DNA of 64,000 bases from an uncultured Campylobacter sp. Its GTDB lineage: Bacteria > Campylobacterota > Campylobacteria > Campylobacterales > Campylobacteraceae. A model generated the notes under the pieces. The model worked only from the letters and a program-made list of their open reading frames with translations. It was not told where the DNA came from and ran no database searches. Position numbers and translations under genes: made by a program. The stretch is taken from NCBI RefSeq assembly GCF_963526985.1, contig NZ_CAURPW010000009.1:1-64000 (forward strand), in the 5' to 3' direction. Below are positions 17,437-26,182 of the stretch, one piece after another. Positions within the stretch are counted from its first letter, which is position 1, and each line of letters begins with the position of its first letter.

Positions 17437-18660
17437 TTGCACGACTTGCTGAAAATGTTTAAAACTATTTTATACGCCGCGCTGTTTTTAGGACTTTATC
17501 TTTTGGCGGATAAGTACGGACTGTTTTCTAAATTTAGCTCGCCCACCCGCTTCGTCGTTACCGCCGATACTAAAATAATCCCCGGCTCGGAGCTAAGCAA
17601 ATACGTAACGCAAGAGGGGATAGACGACTTTGCTTTTAGATACTGGGATATAGATTTCGCTTCCAATCCCAAAAGCGTATTAAAAGAATCTGATATCGAT
17701 ACGAATTTAAAAAAGCTATTTAAATCAAAGCAAACGGATCAAATTTTAAAATTTATGCAAGATAATAACATTAGCGTAGAGTACAAGCTCATCTACGGTA
17801 CTACGCCGATAATGTATTCAAGCTTTTTTGACGATGAAAACACTACAAAAGAGTTTATAAAACTCGGAGCAAATATCAGGCAAAAGGATAATTTCGGTCT
17901 CTCGCCCCTAGTCTACGCCATAGAAAACAACTCTACAAAGACCGCTAAGCTCTTGCTTGATAGCGGGGTTAAATTCGATGAAGTAAAGGCGGTACAGTGG
18001 TATAGAAAAACTCCTTTTTACTACAATATCGAAAAACTTATCATAGACGGAGACGACGTAAAGATAGTATATCGAGATAATTACCAAGTCAATAAAGAAT
18101 CCAAAGACGTAAACGATCCGATAGGATATATAGTAACCCATAACTACGTAGAGATGACCGAACTTGCTCTTGCTAGCGGGTATAGACCGAAACTAGACGA
18201 TCATCACAATACATTTTTTCACGGACTAAGGGACGATTCTAATTTTATGCGCTCTTTGTATATCTTGCTAGATACTATACCAAACTACGAACCCATGCTA
18301 GAGCTTCTTTTAAAATACGACGTTATAGGACAGCCCACTAAAGAGGAGCTAAAGAAGGCGTATGAGGAGTGCTATAAAAGCTATAGATGGCACATCGATA
18401 ATTGGAAAGAGGAAATAGATAAAAATCAAACCATACCCATACTAATACGTATGTCCATAAAAAATGGAGAGAGGTATTGCCCAGATAAAGATGGGGCTTT
18501 TAGCGATACCTATACGTTTATACGATGGGCAAACGAAAAAAAGAAACTAAAAAGTATGATAAGTTTTTGGGATACATTAAAAGATGACCCAACCAAGGTA
18601 ATTTACATAGATAGCAACCGAAGTAAATCAGACTCAAACTCAAATTTACAAAACAAATAG
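17437..18660 (+). CDS. Ankyrin-repeat protein with N-terminal membrane anchor
   Basis: A 407-residue protein with one hydrophobic segment near residues 9-24, so probably membrane-tethered, and at least two ankyrin repeats (about 120-185; TTPIMYSSFF and NFGLSPLVYAIENNSTKTAKL). The rest is helical and AT-rich compared with the neighbours, suggesting more recent acquisition. AAAAGGA precedes the TTG start at 17437; ATG 17455 is an alternative. Ends with an Asn/Ser-rich tail. Function unknown; ankyrin proteins mediate protein contacts and some are immunity or effector-associated. Confidence 0.72.
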   Translation: MHDLLKMFKTILYAALFLGLYLLADKYGLFSKFSSPTRFVVTADTKIIPGSELSKYVTQEGIDDFAFRYWDIDFASNPKSVLKESDIDTNLKKLFKSKQTDQILKFMQDNNISVEYKLIYGTTPIMYSSFFDDENTTKEFIKLGANIRQKDNFGLSPLVYAIENNSTKTAKLLLDSGVKFDEVKAVQWYRKTPFYYNIEKLIIDGDDVKIVYRDNYQVNKESKDVNDPIGYIVTHNYVEMTELALASGYRPKLDDHHNTFFHGLRDDSNFMRSLYILLDTIPNYEPMLELLLKYDVIGQPTKEELKKAYEECYKSYRWHIDNWKEEIDKNQTIPILIRMSIKNGERYCPDKDGAFSDTYTFIRWANEKKKLKSMISFWDTLKDDPTKVIYIDSNRSKSDSNSNLQNK

Positions 18661-18675
18661 ATAAAAGGAGATAAA

Positions 18676-18714
18676 ATGTCAGGGGAAAAATTTAATAGAG
18701 CGGAGCTTGCCTAA
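18676..18714 (+). pseudogene. Gene remnant: strong ribosome site plus 12-codon frame
   Basis: AAAGGAGATAAA leads directly into an ATG, but the frame (MSGEKFNRAELA) stops after 12 codons. The strength of the ribosome site, 15 bases after the ankyrin gene, suggests the start of a former second operon gene whose body was lost or replaced by AAATTT-rich filler. A tiny real peptide cannot be excluded. Confidence 0.4.
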
Positions 18715-18968
18715 AGCTGCGGAGGTCACCGCTGAGCGCGGGAGATTTGACTCTGCGGTTTAAGTAGCGGGGGTGCCAACTAGAAGCGGCTTGCCGTCAA
18801 ATTTGGCTTAGCGGTTTGAGTTTTAGCTCTGCTACGAGGCGCGGCTAAATCCGCAAAATCCACACCGATCTAAAATTTACGATCTGCGCTCGGCTAATGC
18901 CCGAATCGTTTGGCTCGTCCAAATTTGAACTCTGCGCTTTAAAAACTGCGCTCGGCACAAATTTAGTT

Positions 18969-19454
18969 TTATTTTTCTGCGCTTTTGCTCGCTTTTTTGG
19001 CTTCTAAAAACTCCTCGTAGCGGCGGTCGATGATAGCCTTGATCTCGGCGTAATTTTGCGGCGAGTTTTCTATGTAAAAATAGGCGTTATTAAAGTCTTC
19101 GTCGCCGAATTTGCGCGCGACGAAATCGTCGTAATCTTGCAAATACCAGCCGTGGGTTTTAGCAAATTTCGTGCGGTCCGTGGTGTAGTAGGCCTTCGCA
19201 AAGGCCTTGCCCGCGGTGTTTAGCTCGTCGCTGCTTAGCACGCCATCCATGGCGTCAAAAAAATACCGGCGATAATCAAAGCTATCGTCCATCCGCGCTA
19301 TATCGTCTGCAAAGTCCTTGGAGTAGAGCTTGCGCTCCATGCACCAGCGGAAGAAAAACGCGATGTGCGTCGCGCCGTTTTCCTGCGGGATGTCAGTCGG
19401 CGCATTTTTTGCGCCCCAGTGCCATTTTGCCTTGTCGTAGGTTACGTAAGCCAT
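18969..19454 (-). CDS. DUF7832-like small soluble protein
   Basis: A 161-residue acidic protein with a pattern I associate with the DUF7832-type family: aromatic-rich N-terminus (YDKAKWHWG), a THIAFFFRWCMERKL helix and a central YDDFVARKFG segment. The family often occurs among accessory and immunity-type genes. It stands alone on the minus strand between accessory genes, with GAGG-type ribosome signal upstream of ATG. Family assignment is from memory and moderate. Confidence 0.6.
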   Translation of the reverse strand: MAYVTYDKAKWHWGAKNAPTDIPQENGATHIAFFFRWCMERKLYSKDFADDIARMDDSFDYRRYFFDAMDGVLSSDELNTAGKAFAKAYYTTDRTKFAKTHGWYLQDYDDFVARKFGDEDFNNAYFYIENSPQNYAEIKAIIDRRYEEFLEAKKASKSAEK

Positions 19455-19592
19455 TTCATTCCTCTTAGAGTTTGGCTACATTTTACTAAATCCGACTTAA
19501 TTCGGGGATTAAAACGCGGCGGCAGGCAAGATAAATTTCGCGTCGTCGTACTAAAAGTAGTATAATGCGGACTTTATTTCAAAGGAGAAAAA

Positions 19593-19850
19593 ATGAGCGA
19601 GAAAAATTTACAAATTTTAGGCTGGATAGGCACGTGCCTGTCAGTCATTATGTATATTTCCTATATCCCGCAGATAATGGGCAACCTTGAGGGCAACAAA
19701 ACGCCTTTTATCCAGCCTCTAGCTGCGGCGATAAACTGCACGATCTGGACTAGCTACGGCCTGCTAAAAGCCAAAAGGGACTATCCGTTAGCGGCTGCGA
19801 ATTTGCCCGGCATCATCTTTGGACTTTTGGCGACGATAACGGCGTTTTAG
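19593..19850 (+). CDS. SemiSWEET-family sugar transporter
   Basis: An 85-residue protein with three transmembrane helices, the half-SWEET fold that dimerises to transport sugars. The PQ-loop-like YIPQIMGNLEGNKT segment (about 24-37) and the AAINCTIWTSYGLLK segment (about 45-59) match the family. Campylobacters use few sugars, so substrate is open. AAAGGAG precedes ATG. Confidence 0.85.
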   Translation: MSEKNLQILGWIGTCLSVIMYISYIPQIMGNLEGNKTPFIQPLAAAINCTIWTSYGLLKAKRDYPLAAANLPGIIFGLLATITAF

Positions 19851-20042
19851 GAGATAAAAGCCGCTAAATTTGCCGATGCGGCGAAGTTAAATTTGGTATT
19901 TTTTGACGCTAGTTTCGGTAGCCCAAATTTATAAATTTGACTTCAAATTTGAATACAAATTTTCTGAATCGTTTTGCCGACGCAAAGAGTCATAAATTTG
20001 AGTTTTTGGCTTCTTTTTACCGTATTTTTAATATCTTGATTT

Positions 20043-20456
20043 TCTTGTTAAGGGGAAAGGACTTGAATTACGCTCTGCTAGCAGCTCTCAAAGAGAGTGC
20101 GTCCTAACAGTAGCAAACAAAGTGCGGCTAAGCACAAGGCGAAGCGTAGCTGAAGTAAAAGAGCTCCCTTCCCCCTTAACGATCCCCCCAACCCCTACGA
20201 CGTGAGAGGTTGTTGCACTGCGTGCAGGTTTATCTGGCGTTAACGCGCTGCGTATTCAAATTTACGTTTTCGTGATGCGGGTCTCGGTGGATAAAATTTG
20301 AAGCTGAATTTTTAAATTTGAGCATAAAACAATAAGGCGAAGCATCGCGAGATGATTTTTGGGGTTTTGAAGTTAAAATTTGATGAAGATAAGGCATGTA
20401 GTCTATCGAGTCAAATTTTAACAAAATCCGCAAAAAGCGCTTGCGAGACAAGCCGC
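20043..20456 (-). repeat. Intergenic hairpin element, copy B
   Basis: Read on the minus strand it starts 6 bases after the leuC stop with GCGGCTTGTCT (20456 downward). The hairpin unit spans 20331-20456: arms GTTAAAATTTGA/TCAAATTTTAAC pair perfectly and the apical region (GATAGAC, TACAT loop, GCCTTATC) pairs partly. A GCGGGTCTCGGTGGATAAA box lies at about 20279-20297. The third module is expanded here: TTAAGGGGAAAGG (20049-20061) and CCTTCCCCCTTAA (about 20167-20179) enclose about 105 bases. The second module is degenerate. No gene in 19851-20462. Confidence 0.72.
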
Positions 20457-20462
20457 TAAATT

Positions 20463-21737
20463 CTAAAGATCGCGCGGATCGGCGATCTTGCCTGCGACGG
20501 CGCTAGCTGCGGCCACGGCCGAGTTTGCCAGATACACCTCGCTCGTGCGATCGCCCATGCGTCCGACGAAGTTTCTATTGGTCGTACTCACGCAGCGCTC
20601 TCCCACGCCCAAAATCCCCATATATCCGCCCAGGCACGCGCCGCAGGTCGGGTTGCTTACGACTGCGCCAGCCTCGGCAAATATATCCATCAGCCCCTCT
20701 TTTTGCGCTTGCAGGGCGATCTTTTGCGTCGCAGGCGTGATGATGAGGCGGGTTTTGCGCGCTACTTTGCGGCCTTTTAGGATTTCAGCCGCGATGCGCA
20801 GGTCGCTTAGTCTGCCGTTCGTGCAGCTACCGATAAAGGCCTGATCGATAGCGATATTGTCTCTGACGGCCTCGCGCACGCTTTTTCCGTTGCTAGGCAA
20901 AAACGGATAGGCGATCACGGGATCGAGCTTACTAACGTCGATCTCTAAAATTTGCTCGTAGTTTGCGCCCTCATCGGAGTAGTGCAGCTTCGGCTCGGCG
21001 CGTAAATTTTTACCTTTTAAAAACTCTTTCGTGGTTTCATCAACCGCGATGATGCCGCTTTTGCCGCCGGCCTCGATCGCCATGTTGCACATGCTAAAGC
21101 GCCCGTCCATATCGAGGCTATCTATCGTCTCGCCCGTAAATTCCAGCGCCTTATACAGCGCGCCGTCTACGCCGATGCGGCGGATGATCTCTAGGATGAG
21201 GTCCTTGCCGTAGACGTGGCGGTCTAGCTTGCCGCGAAAGATCACTTTGATAGTCGGCGGTACTTTAAACCAGTTTTTGCCCGTTATCATCGCGTAGGCT
21301 AGATCGGTGCTGCCCATGCCCGTGGCAAAGGCTCCCAACGCGCCGTGTGTACAGGTGTGGCTATCGGCGCCGATGATGACGTCGCCCGGCACTACGAGGC
21401 CTTTTTCTGGCAAAAGCGCGTGCTCGATACCCATGTCCTTTTCGTCGAAATAATTTTTCAAATCATGCTTATACGCAAAATCGCGGCTAATTTTGGCTTG
21501 GTTGGCGCTTAGGATGTCTTTTGCGGGGATATAGTGGTCCATCACGACGCTAAAGCCGTCCGGATTAGCAAGCTTTGTCGCGCCGCTTCGCTCAAACTGC
21601 TTGATGGAGATAGGAGTCGTGATATCGTTGCCGATGACCATGTCGATGTCGCTTTCGATGATCTCGCCCGCGAAAACCTCGCGCCCTACGTGCTCGCTGA
21701 AAATCTTTTCGGTGATAGTTTGCTTTTTGTTTTGCAT
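20463..21737 (-). CDS. leuC: 3-isopropylmalate dehydratase large subunit
   Basis: [4Fe-4S] enzyme of leucine synthesis that isomerises 2- to 3-isopropylmalate together with LeuD. The 424-residue protein has the aconitase-family ADSHTCTHGALGAFATG segment, the first cluster Cys in GSCTNGRLSDL and the two further Cys in NPTCGACLGGYMG. Length fits the archaeal-type/HACN-like LeuC subfamily. Start at 21737 is set by AAAGG six bases upstream; the longer open frame upstream lacks family similarity. No leuD is adjacent in this window. Confidence 0.88.
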   Translation of the reverse strand: MQNKKQTITEKIFSEHVGREVFAGEIIESDIDMVIGNDITTPISIKQFERSGATKLANPDGFSVVMDHYIPAKDILSANQAKISRDFAYKHDLKNYFDEKDMGIEHALLPEKGLVVPGDVIIGADSHTCTHGALGAFATGMGSTDLAYAMITGKNWFKVPPTIKVIFRGKLDRHVYGKDLILEIIRRIGVDGALYKALEFTGETIDSLDMDGRFSMCNMAIEAGGKSGIIAVDETTKEFLKGKNLRAEPKLHYSDEGANYEQILEIDVSKLDPVIAYPFLPSNGKSVREAVRDNIAIDQAFIGSCTNGRLSDLRIAAEILKGRKVARKTRLIITPATQKIALQAQKEGLMDIFAEAGAVVSNPTCGACLGGYMGILGVGERCVSTTNRNFVGRMGDRTSEVYLANSAVAAASAVAGKIADPRDL

Positions 21738-21899
21738 AAATTTCCTTTTTTGCGGATACCGCGCGTTTTTAAAATTTAGCGATTTTAGCGAAAAATGGAT
21801 AAAAAGAGATTGAGAGTAAAATTTGAGCGCCGCAAATACAAATCCGGTTCGGTTAAATAGCACAGTACGCCGCGGATTTAAAATCGAATTCGGCGTTTT

Positions 21900-22086
21900 T
21901 AGGATGCGGGTTTGGGCGAGTCGATTTGAGGTCAAATTTGACTTCAAATTTGAACGTAAAAAGTTAAGGCGAAGTATTTTTGCGTTTAGACGAGGCAGAT
22001 TTAAATTTTACGACGGGAGCTACCTAGTCGGTAGTGACCGAGTAAAATTTAAATCCAACGACGTATAAACCAAAAAGACGAGCCGC
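21900..22086 (-). repeat. Intergenic hairpin element, copy C (unit 1 plus box)
   Basis: Read on the minus strand it starts 6 bases after the TonB-receptor stop with GCGGCTCGTCTTTTT. The unit (about 21964-22086) keeps the same fold: ATTTAAATTTTAC arms pair with GTAAAATTTAAAT, apical stem CTACC/GGTAG with GACTA loop. It is followed by AATTTGAAGTCAAATTT and the ATGCGGGTTTGGGCGAG box (about 21903-21919). Modules 2 and 3 are absent. The element fills most of the gap to leuC. Confidence 0.72.
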
Positions 22087-22092
22087 TAAATT

Positions 22093-24210
22093 TTAAAATT
22101 TAACGCTAGCGGTCAGCATAAACTGCCTCGCATACCCCGGCTGTATCGGTATGATGTTAGCCTGCGTGCCGGTCGATGAAGACGTGTAGTAGAGCTTGTC
22201 GGTCAAGTTTTTGACGTTAAAGGCGAAATTCGTCTCGTAGCCCGCGATCTTGGTGTCGTAGCTGATAAATGCGTCGTAAACGACCGCGTCGTCCATCTTA
22301 AAGCCAGTTCCCGCAGGCACGGCCGGTAGATTCGTCCTCATGTAGTAGGTGTACCATGAGCCAAAATACCTCGCTCCGCCGCCGATCCTTAGGCCTTTTG
22401 CGCCTAGATGGCTAAAGTCGTAGTTGGCAAAGAGGCTGGCTTGGTGCTTTGGCGTGGCTTCTAGTGGTTTGCCCACTAGCACGGCAAACGCGCCGCTATC
22501 CTTGCGCACCTCGGTTTTAGTGTATGCGTAGCTAGCGCCCACGCTTAGCCCTTGCGTCACGCGGCCGTTAAAGTCAAACTCAAAGCCTCTCGAGCGCGCC
22601 TCGCCCACGGGCGTACTTACGCTATTTACGGTGCGCATGATGTTTTTCTTGTTGATGTTAAAGACCGCCGCGCTAGCCGTTATGCTATCGTTTTGAAATT
22701 TAGTTCCCAGCTCGACGCTTTTGCCTTCTTCAGGCTTTATGTCGCCTATGTCGCCGTTCATAGCCATCTGCGGGCTAAAGCTTTGCGCGTAGTTGGCGTA
22801 AACGGACCACTCGGGCGTTAGCAGGTATAAAAGCCCAGTCTGCCACGTAAATTTGCCGTCTTTTTGGTCGGTGGAGTTTGGTCCGCTAACCGTTCCGCGC
22901 GCGATTTGCCTGTAAAATTCATACCTTGCGCCCAAAGAGTAGATCAAATTTTCGGTCAAATTTATGCTATCTTGCGCGTAAAATCCGATCGTTTTTAGCG
23001 TTTGATACTGGATGCCTGACTCCCTTACCGTCGGCAAACCGACTCTGCCGTAGATTGGATTATAGATATTGATATTTAGGTGAGCGCCCGTGTCTCTTAG
23101 GCCGCCCGGTCGGTAGCGGTAGTAGCTTTTAGCGTCGATGCCAAAGAGCAAGTTATGCTCTATCTCGCCCGTTTGCGCGTAGCCGTTTAGCGTGAGCGAG
23201 CCCGCGTGCGTGCGGTGGATGAAGCCGTCGTAGTATTCGTTTCGCCTAGTCGCCGTTCCGGTGTTTAAATTTACGTTCATTAGCCTGATGTGACCGTATT
23301 CGTGCTTGGAGCGGGAAAACGCGTAAGCGCCGCGCAGTAGCCAGTCCTCGCCGATATTTTTCTCAAAATTTACGTCCACCGTATCAAGCGTCGTTTTAAG
23401 TTTATTAAACGGCTCGTCAAGGCGCCTTTTCTTATCTATCGGCAGTAGCTTGCCCGTGTTTGGGATGAGGTACATACCGCGATCGATCGGATCGATCGAT
23501 TTGGAGTGCGCGTAGGCGAAATTTATGCGGTAATCATCGCCTTTATACGAAAGAGAGGGCGCAAAAAGCTCGTTTTCTACGCTGCCAAACTCCCTCCAGT
23601 AGCGCTTTTTGCTTTTGTCGAATATAAATCTATACGCAAAGCCGCTATCAGCAATCGGCCCAGTGGCGTCAAAGCCCGCGTTCCAGTAGGCATGGTTTCC
23701 GATACCCGCCCAAATTTCGTTTGAAAAGTCGTATTTTGGCTTTTTAGTGACCATATTTATGATGCCGCCTGGCTCTTGCGCGCCGTAGAGCAAGCTAGAG
23801 GGGCCTTTTAGCACCTCGACGCTTTCTACGGTTTTGTTAAAGCTATGCATGACGCTAGCAGGTACGCCGTTTCGCATGATCGAGCCGTCGCGTCCGCCGC
23901 CAAATCCTCTTTTTATGATCGAGTCAAAGATGCCTCCCGTGGTGTTTCCGTAGCTAACGCCGCTTACGTTTTGAAGGCTCTCGGCTAGGGTCTCTGGTTT
24001 TTTATCCTTTAGCTGTTGTTGGGTCACGACGTTTACCGTCTGCGGGATCTCTAAAATAGGCGTATTCGTTTTGCCCACTTCGCTGGTTTTGGCGCGGTAT
24101 CCGTCGTCCGCTCTCTCGCTAATCTCGACGCCTTGCAATGCTACGTCGGCGGCGAAAATTTGGGTTAAAAGCAGCGACGAGGCCGCTAAACTTAGGCTAA
24201 ATTTGTTCAT
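22093..24210 (-). CDS. TonB-dependent siderophore-type outer membrane receptor
   Basis: A 705-residue outer-membrane transporter. It has a signal peptide ending near IFAAD (1-21), an N-terminal plug domain (about 50-165, with IPQTVNVVTQQQL and a GGIINMVTKKP segment) and a 22-strand barrel ending in the aromatic MLTASVKF. Similar to FhuA/FpvA-class ferric-siderophore receptors; the exact ligand cannot be inferred. A Fur-like box overlaps its promoter, so iron repression is likely. No exbB-exbD-tonB or importer genes are adjacent; a candidate iron importer lies at 52.4 kb. Confidence 0.87.
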   Translation of the reverse strand: MNKFSLSLAASSLLLTQIFAADVALQGVEISERADDGYRAKTSEVGKTNTPILEIPQTVNVVTQQQLKDKKPETLAESLQNVSGVSYGNTTGGIFDSIIKRGFGGGRDGSIMRNGVPASVMHSFNKTVESVEVLKGPSSLLYGAQEPGGIINMVTKKPKYDFSNEIWAGIGNHAYWNAGFDATGPIADSGFAYRFIFDKSKKRYWREFGSVENELFAPSLSYKGDDYRINFAYAHSKSIDPIDRGMYLIPNTGKLLPIDKKRRLDEPFNKLKTTLDTVDVNFEKNIGEDWLLRGAYAFSRSKHEYGHIRLMNVNLNTGTATRRNEYYDGFIHRTHAGSLTLNGYAQTGEIEHNLLFGIDAKSYYRYRPGGLRDTGAHLNINIYNPIYGRVGLPTVRESGIQYQTLKTIGFYAQDSINLTENLIYSLGARYEFYRQIARGTVSGPNSTDQKDGKFTWQTGLLYLLTPEWSVYANYAQSFSPQMAMNGDIGDIKPEEGKSVELGTKFQNDSITASAAVFNINKKNIMRTVNSVSTPVGEARSRGFEFDFNGRVTQGLSVGASYAYTKTEVRKDSGAFAVLVGKPLEATPKHQASLFANYDFSHLGAKGLRIGGGARYFGSWYTYYMRTNLPAVPAGTGFKMDDAVVYDAFISYDTKIAGYETNFAFNVKNLTDKLYYTSSSTGTQANIIPIQPGYARQFMLTASVKF

Positions 24211-24230
24211 TTATTTTTTCTCCGTTTTAA

Positions 24231-24256
24231 AATGCATTATCATTATATTATTCTTA
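24231..24256 (-). promoter_or_regulatory. Candidate Fur box upstream of the TonB receptor
   Basis: On the minus strand the sequence ATATAATGATAATGCATTTT lies 20-40 bases upstream of the receptor ATG. Its ATAATGATAAT core matches the classic GATAATGATAATCATTATC iron box. Consistent with iron-repressed expression of the receptor. Confidence 0.55.
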
Positions 24257-24283
24257 CGCTTAAATTTCGGTCCGATTTTAAGC

Positions 24284-24289
24284 TATAAT
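24284..24289 (+). promoter_or_regulatory. -10 element (TATAAT) immediately upstream of rqcH
   Basis: A consensus TATAAT ends only 7 bases before the ATG at 24297. Normal spacing would place the transcript start at or next to the ATG, so the mRNA may be leaderless. No ribosome binding site is visible in between. Confidence 0.45.
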
Positions 24290-24296
24290 TTCGGCT

Positions 24297-25616
24297 ATGA
24301 AATACGCACATTTAAAACAAATACAATCTTTTCTAGGCAAATTTAAAAAAATAACGGCAATCAGACGCGCGGGCGATATGGCGATATTTATCGAATTTGA
24401 CGGCGAGCTCAGGCTGTTTTTCGATCTTAGCAAAGCCGACTCCGCGATCTACGCAAATCCTGATTTTCTAAACGTAAAAGAGTACAAAGCGCCCTTTGAC
24501 GTCGCGCTTAAAAAGAGGTTCTGGGGGGCTAAAATTTTAAATTTAAGCGTGCCCGAGGGAAATAGAATTTTAAAGCTGGAGTGCGAATTCCAAGGCTCGT
24601 ATAAGAGCCTGGCTTCAAGCCTATTTTTGGAGTTTACGGGGCGCTTTACCAACGCGATCATCACGGACGAAAAGGGCGTCATAATCGAGGCTTTGCGCCA
24701 TATAGATAATAATTTTCGCGTGATAAAACCGGGGCGCGAGCTGCTTGAGCTGCCGCCTGCAGTGATAAAAGAGCGCCAGACGCCGCCGATAACCGATTTT
24801 ACGCAGTATTTTAGCGAGGAATTTAAGCGCGTAAATAACGCAAAGCTAGAAAATCTGCGCGCCGTAAAATCGGCCGCAATAGAGCGAAAAATGCAAAATT
24901 TAAGCGAGATTTTATCGGGGCTTGAAAACGAGGCGGATCTAAACGCGCAAAGCGAAATTTTAAGCAAAAACGCGGGGCTAATCTTATCAAATTTACACGC
25001 GCTAAAGGACTACGAGCGCGAGGTAACGCTAAATGATTTCGAGCGAGGCGAGGTGAGGCTCGTGCTAGATGCCAGCCCCAAAATCGCCGCAAACGCGATG
25101 TTTGCCAAAGCAAAAAGGCTAAAGCAAAAGGCGGCGGGTCTAATCATCGAGCGGCAAAATTTGACCGAAAAGCTGGAGTTTTTATCAAATTTACAAACGC
25201 TCGTAAACGAAGCGAAAAGCGCCGAAGAGCTAGAAATCCTAGCGCCTAAAAAAGCTCACGCCGTAAAGCAAAAAGAGCAAAATCAAAACGTCGAGGATTT
25301 TTATATCGAAGGCTATAAAATCAGCATCGGACGCAACGAAAAAGGCAACGTCTGGCTGCTAAAAAACTCGAAAAAAGACGACATTTGGATGCATCTAAAA
25401 GACCTACCGTCCGCGCACGTCATCATCAAAACCGCAAAAAGCGCTCCCAGCGAGGAAATTTTGAGATTTGCGGCGAAAATTTGCGTAAATTTTAGCGTCA
25501 AAGGCGGCGGGACGTACGAGGTTGATTTTACCAAACGTAACAACGTCAAAATTACGAGCGGCGCAAATGTAAATTATATTAATTTTAAGACGATATTAGT
25601 AACAAAGCACGACTAA
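24297..25616 (+). CDS. rqcH: NFACT-family RqcH/FbpA-like ribosome quality control protein
   Basis: Family members recognise stalled large ribosomal subunits and tag nascent chains with alanine; older annotation calls them fibronectin-binding proteins. The 439-residue protein is shorter than Bacillus RqcH (about 570), as is usual in Campylobacter. It has an N-terminal NFACT-N region (1-180), a central coiled coil (about 180-335) and a C-terminal NFACT-R domain (about 338-437, with IGRNEKGNVWLL, DIWMHLKDLPSAHVII and VEVDFTKRNNV-like sequence). The gene order with cdsA and dxr fits C. jejuni Cj1346-Cj1349. Confidence 0.85.
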   Translation: MKYAHLKQIQSFLGKFKKITAIRRAGDMAIFIEFDGELRLFFDLSKADSAIYANPDFLNVKEYKAPFDVALKKRFWGAKILNLSVPEGNRILKLECEFQGSYKSLASSLFLEFTGRFTNAIITDEKGVIIEALRHIDNNFRVIKPGRELLELPPAVIKERQTPPITDFTQYFSEEFKRVNNAKLENLRAVKSAAIERKMQNLSEILSGLENEADLNAQSEILSKNAGLILSNLHALKDYEREVTLNDFERGEVRLVLDASPKIAANAMFAKAKRLKQKAAGLIIERQNLTEKLEFLSNLQTLVNEAKSAEELEILAPKKAHAVKQKEQNQNVEDFYIEGYKISIGRNEKGNVWLLKNSKKDDIWMHLKDLPSAHVIIKTAKSAPSEEILRFAAKICVNFSVKGGGTYEVDFTKRNNVKITSGANVNYINFKTILVTKHD

Positions 25617-25629
25617 AAAGGAGGCGAAA

Positions 25630-25977
25630 ATGGCTGTAACACCCCTTGGCAACACGATTTTTATCAATCAAAACGTAAATATGGTCTCAAACAAGGTCGC
25701 CGACGTCCAAAATAGATTTGACTTGCAAAATCTCGCCGCCGCATCGCTGGCAAGCGACGAAAAACAAGAGGTCTCCGAAGTGCGACCGACCGAGGAAACC
25801 TACAAAATCGACCCCGAAAACGAGCACGAAAAGCAAAAGGGCAGGCAGGAGCAGGGCGAGCTCGCCTCGGAGCAAAAAGGCGAAAATTCTGACGACGAAA
25901 ACTCCGAGGAGCACGTCGCGGCTAACGACTTTCCGCAGGCATCGCAGCTTTTTTATCATCTTGATCTTAAAATTTAA
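25630..25977 (+). CDS. Small acidic, probably disordered protein
   Basis: A 115-residue hypothetical protein. Residues 1-40 look ordered (TPLGNTIFINQNVNMVSNK), followed by a long Glu/Lys/Gln-rich disordered tail. AAAGGAGG precedes ATG, and only 13 bases separate it from rqcH, so it is in the same operon. C. jejuni has a small coiled-coil gene in the same place (Cj1348). Function unknown. Confidence 0.68.
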   Translation: MAVTPLGNTIFINQNVNMVSNKVADVQNRFDLQNLAAASLASDEKQEVSEVRPTEETYKIDPENEHEKQKGRQEQGELASEQKGENSDDENSEEHVAANDFPQASQLFYHLDLKI

Positions 25978-26182
25978 GCTTGCGGGCTTAGATTTGCCGC
26001 CTCGCTCGGCAAAATTTAATCCAAATCCGCCAAATTTACCGACCCGTTTTAATCAGAACTAAAACTTAACGCAAAACGCTTAAATTTAACCGTCCGCTAA
26101 AGCCCGCAAAGGTAAATTTGCCTCAAATTTCAGCGCTTTTAAGCGAAAATTTTATACAATTTTACTCAAAAAAGGACAAATC

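Noticed and set aside
20488..20844. Plus-strand frames opposite leuC, the TonB receptor, pyrG and other large genes
   Set aside because: Shadow frames caused by high GC and codon bias on the real strand; no start signals or domains.
21738..21947. 70-residue extension of leuC
   Set aside because: Basic, low-complexity sequence with no match to the family; a clear AAAGG site precedes ATG 21737.
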